Below, piece after piece: positions 62,897 to 64,000 of a stretch of DNA of 64,000 bases. A program made the position numbers and the translations under genes. Positions within the stretch are counted from its first letter, which is position 1, and each line of letters starts with the position of its first letter. The DNA is from Nitrogeniibacter mangrovi (GTDB taxonomy: Bacteria > Pseudomonadota > Gammaproteobacteria > Burkholderiales > Rhodocyclaceae), in NCBI RefSeq assembly GCF_010983895.1, contig NZ_CP048836.1:682001-746000 (forward strand), read 5' to 3'. The notes beneath the pieces are model-generated. The model was given only the letters and a program-made list of their open reading frames with translations, ran no database searches and was not told where the DNA came from.

Positions 62897-64000
62897 ATGC
62901 GATCCGCCAACGTCCTTCAACCCACCATGCGGCGACCTATGTTCGCCGCATTCGTGGTCGTGCTCACGGTGCTCGTGTTTGCCCTGTTGATCGGGGCTGC
63001 GCTCACCGTGCTCGGCTGGAAGCTGGGTGTCATCCTGTGTTTCGCCATTGCCGCGCCGATCTATCTGGCGGCGTTCTGGAAAAACTACGATGCGGCGGCG
63101 GATTTGTTCTTCCTCGGCATGCTGGGCATTGTCTTCGGCACGGAAGTGCTCGCGTCTCTGGCCGGATTGAAGCTGTCCTTCTTGACCGAGTTGTTCCTGT
63201 TTTCCGCCCTTCCGCTGGTCGCCGTCAGGGCCGCGTCGGGTCGTCTCCGGTTCGACGGAATAAAGCCCGTGTTTTTACCCTTGGGCGCCTATTTCGTGAT
63301 TGCATTGGTCAGTTCCGTTTATGGTTTCTCGACACTGCTGGGCGTCTTCTTTCAGTTGCTTACGACGATTAAACCGTTTCTTCTGATACTCCTTGGTGCC
63401 GCCATTACGGGTCACGAACGATTCGAACGGATACTGCTCTTTGTCGTGGCGAATCTGTGGAAGATTCTTCTTCCTCTTGTGGTGCTTCAGCTCATCTCGC
63501 CCGCTGCATTTTCGTCTGTCTTTCACGATGCGGCCGTGAGTGCGCGCAACGATTTGCTGGGCACCACACGGGCCGTTGGATTTTTCAGGCACGCCTCCTA
63601 CCTGGGCTCCTATGCCGGACTTTTCAGCCTCATCTCGGTCACCGCGTTCTTGTGGAAAAAGCGCAAATCGTACCTGGTGGCCAGCGCCGTCTATCTGTTC
63701 CTGATGATCGCCTCCGGAGAGCGCAATGAAACGGTGGCCGGGGTCGCGGGATTGGCCATGCTACCGCTGGTGCTCGGGCCCAGAGAGGGGATGGGAAAAC
63801 GAGCGCTTCTCTCGGTTGTCGTGATGACCGTTCTCACCTTTTCTGCATTCCTGTTCTTTCAGGATTACATCCTTGGTGAGGCAGAGAAAATGAACCTCGT
63901 CGGGAACGGGCGGGTGTTTCAGCCAAGGTCGGTGCTCTATTACGACGGATTCCGGTTGGCCAACCAGTATTTTCCGCTTGGATCCGGCCTGGGGACGTTC
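62897..64000 (+). CDS. O-antigen polymerase/ligase-like membrane protein (3' truncated by window)
   Basis: At least 368 residues from ATG 62897, running off the window edge. There are about ten hydrophobic helices (AAFVVVLTVLVFALLIGAAL, LFFLGMLGIVFGTEVLASL and others). A hydrophilic loop carries SERNETVAG-like residues and the last visible stretch is FPLGSGLGTF, resembling the G-x-G-x-GTF motif of Wzy/WaaL proteins. It probably polymerises the repeat units or glycosylates. It is 24 bp after epsI in the same run. Confidence 0.75.
   Translation, partial: MRSANVLQPTMRRPMFAAFVVVLTVLVFALLIGAALTVLGWKLGVILCFAIAAPIYLAAFWKNYDAAADLFFLGMLGIVFGTEVLASLAGLKLSFLTELFLFSALPLVAVRAASGRLRFDGIKPVFLPLGAYFVIALVSSVYGFSTLLGVFFQLLTTIKPFLLILLGAAITGHERFERILLFVVANLWKILLPLVVLQLISPAAFSSVFHDAAVSARNDLLGTTRAVGFFRHASYLGSYAGLFSLISVTAFLWKKRKSYLVASAVYLFLMIASGERNETVAGVAGLAMLPLVLGPREGMGKRALLSVVVMTVLTFSAFLFFQDYILGEAEKMNLVGNGRVFQPRSVLYYDGFRLANQYFPLGSGLGTF

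Overview
The window is high-GC DNA (most genes end in G/C-rich codons) whose gene content points to a betaproteobacterium of the Rhodocyclales type (Zoogloea/Thauera/Azoarcus relatives). The diagnostic features are an exosortase B/PEP-CTERM exopolysaccharide locus, a PrsT-like TPR protein, a near-perfect sigma-54 promoter in front of a PEP-CTERM gene, and a PsrA-type fatty-acid regulon. This placement is inferred from gene content only. No rRNA, tRNA, CRISPR array, insertion sequence or phage gene was recognised.

Left part (1-7.8 kb): the tail of a PrsT-like TPR protein, a sigma-54-driven PEP-CTERM surface protein, an Atm1-type ABC exporter, a LysE-type exporter, a DUF2238 membrane protein, and a CpxA/CpxR-like two-component pair divergent from a CpxP/Spy-like periplasmic protein. 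The cpx intergenic region carries three phased GTAAA boxes.

Fatty-acid region (7.9-20.4 kb): a PsrA-like TetR repressor with an operator over its own promoter is followed by fadE, a FadI-like thiolase, a 54-codon unannotated reading frame, a FadJ-like hydratase/dehydrogenase, a YciA-like thioesterase and fadL. After a 272-bp gap with strong dyads comes a second module with inverted domain order (dehydrogenase-hydratase) plus a FadA-like thiolase. Together these genes cover uptake, dehydrogenation, hydration/oxidation and thiolysis.

Signalling region (20.4-30.2 kb): two consecutive GGDEF/EAL proteins (the second with a decayed EAL domain) overlap a bacteriohemerythrin. Then follow a rhomboid protease, an enoyl-CoA hydratase, a receiver/ATPase protein that lacks the histidine-kinase phospho-acceptor His, a hairpin-rich 400-bp gap, and an HTH regulator.

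Envelope and housekeeping region (30.2-52.5 kb): an Aas-like acyltransferase/acyl-ACP synthetase coupled to an LplT-PlsC fusion, a DUF2339/DUF3999 membrane pair, a YdcF-type protein, metY, DUF2802 and SPOR proteins, an isolated fliW, ridA, recG, ubiC-ubiA, a PEP-CTERM metalloprotease, ubiD, a small membrane protein, sfsA, a PBP4-type carboxypeptidase and a lytic transglycosylase.

EPS/exosortase region (52.5-64 kb): an undecaprenyl-phosphate sugar transferase diverges from epsL across an 11-bp inverted repeat. Next come a PEP-CTERM protein, a 770-bp gap, and the tight run epsD-epsE-epsF-epsG-xrtB-epsI, ending in a truncated O-antigen-polymerase-like gene. The expected joint job is to initiate, polymerise and export an exopolysaccharide while exosortase B processes PEP-CTERM proteins, three of which are encoded in this window.
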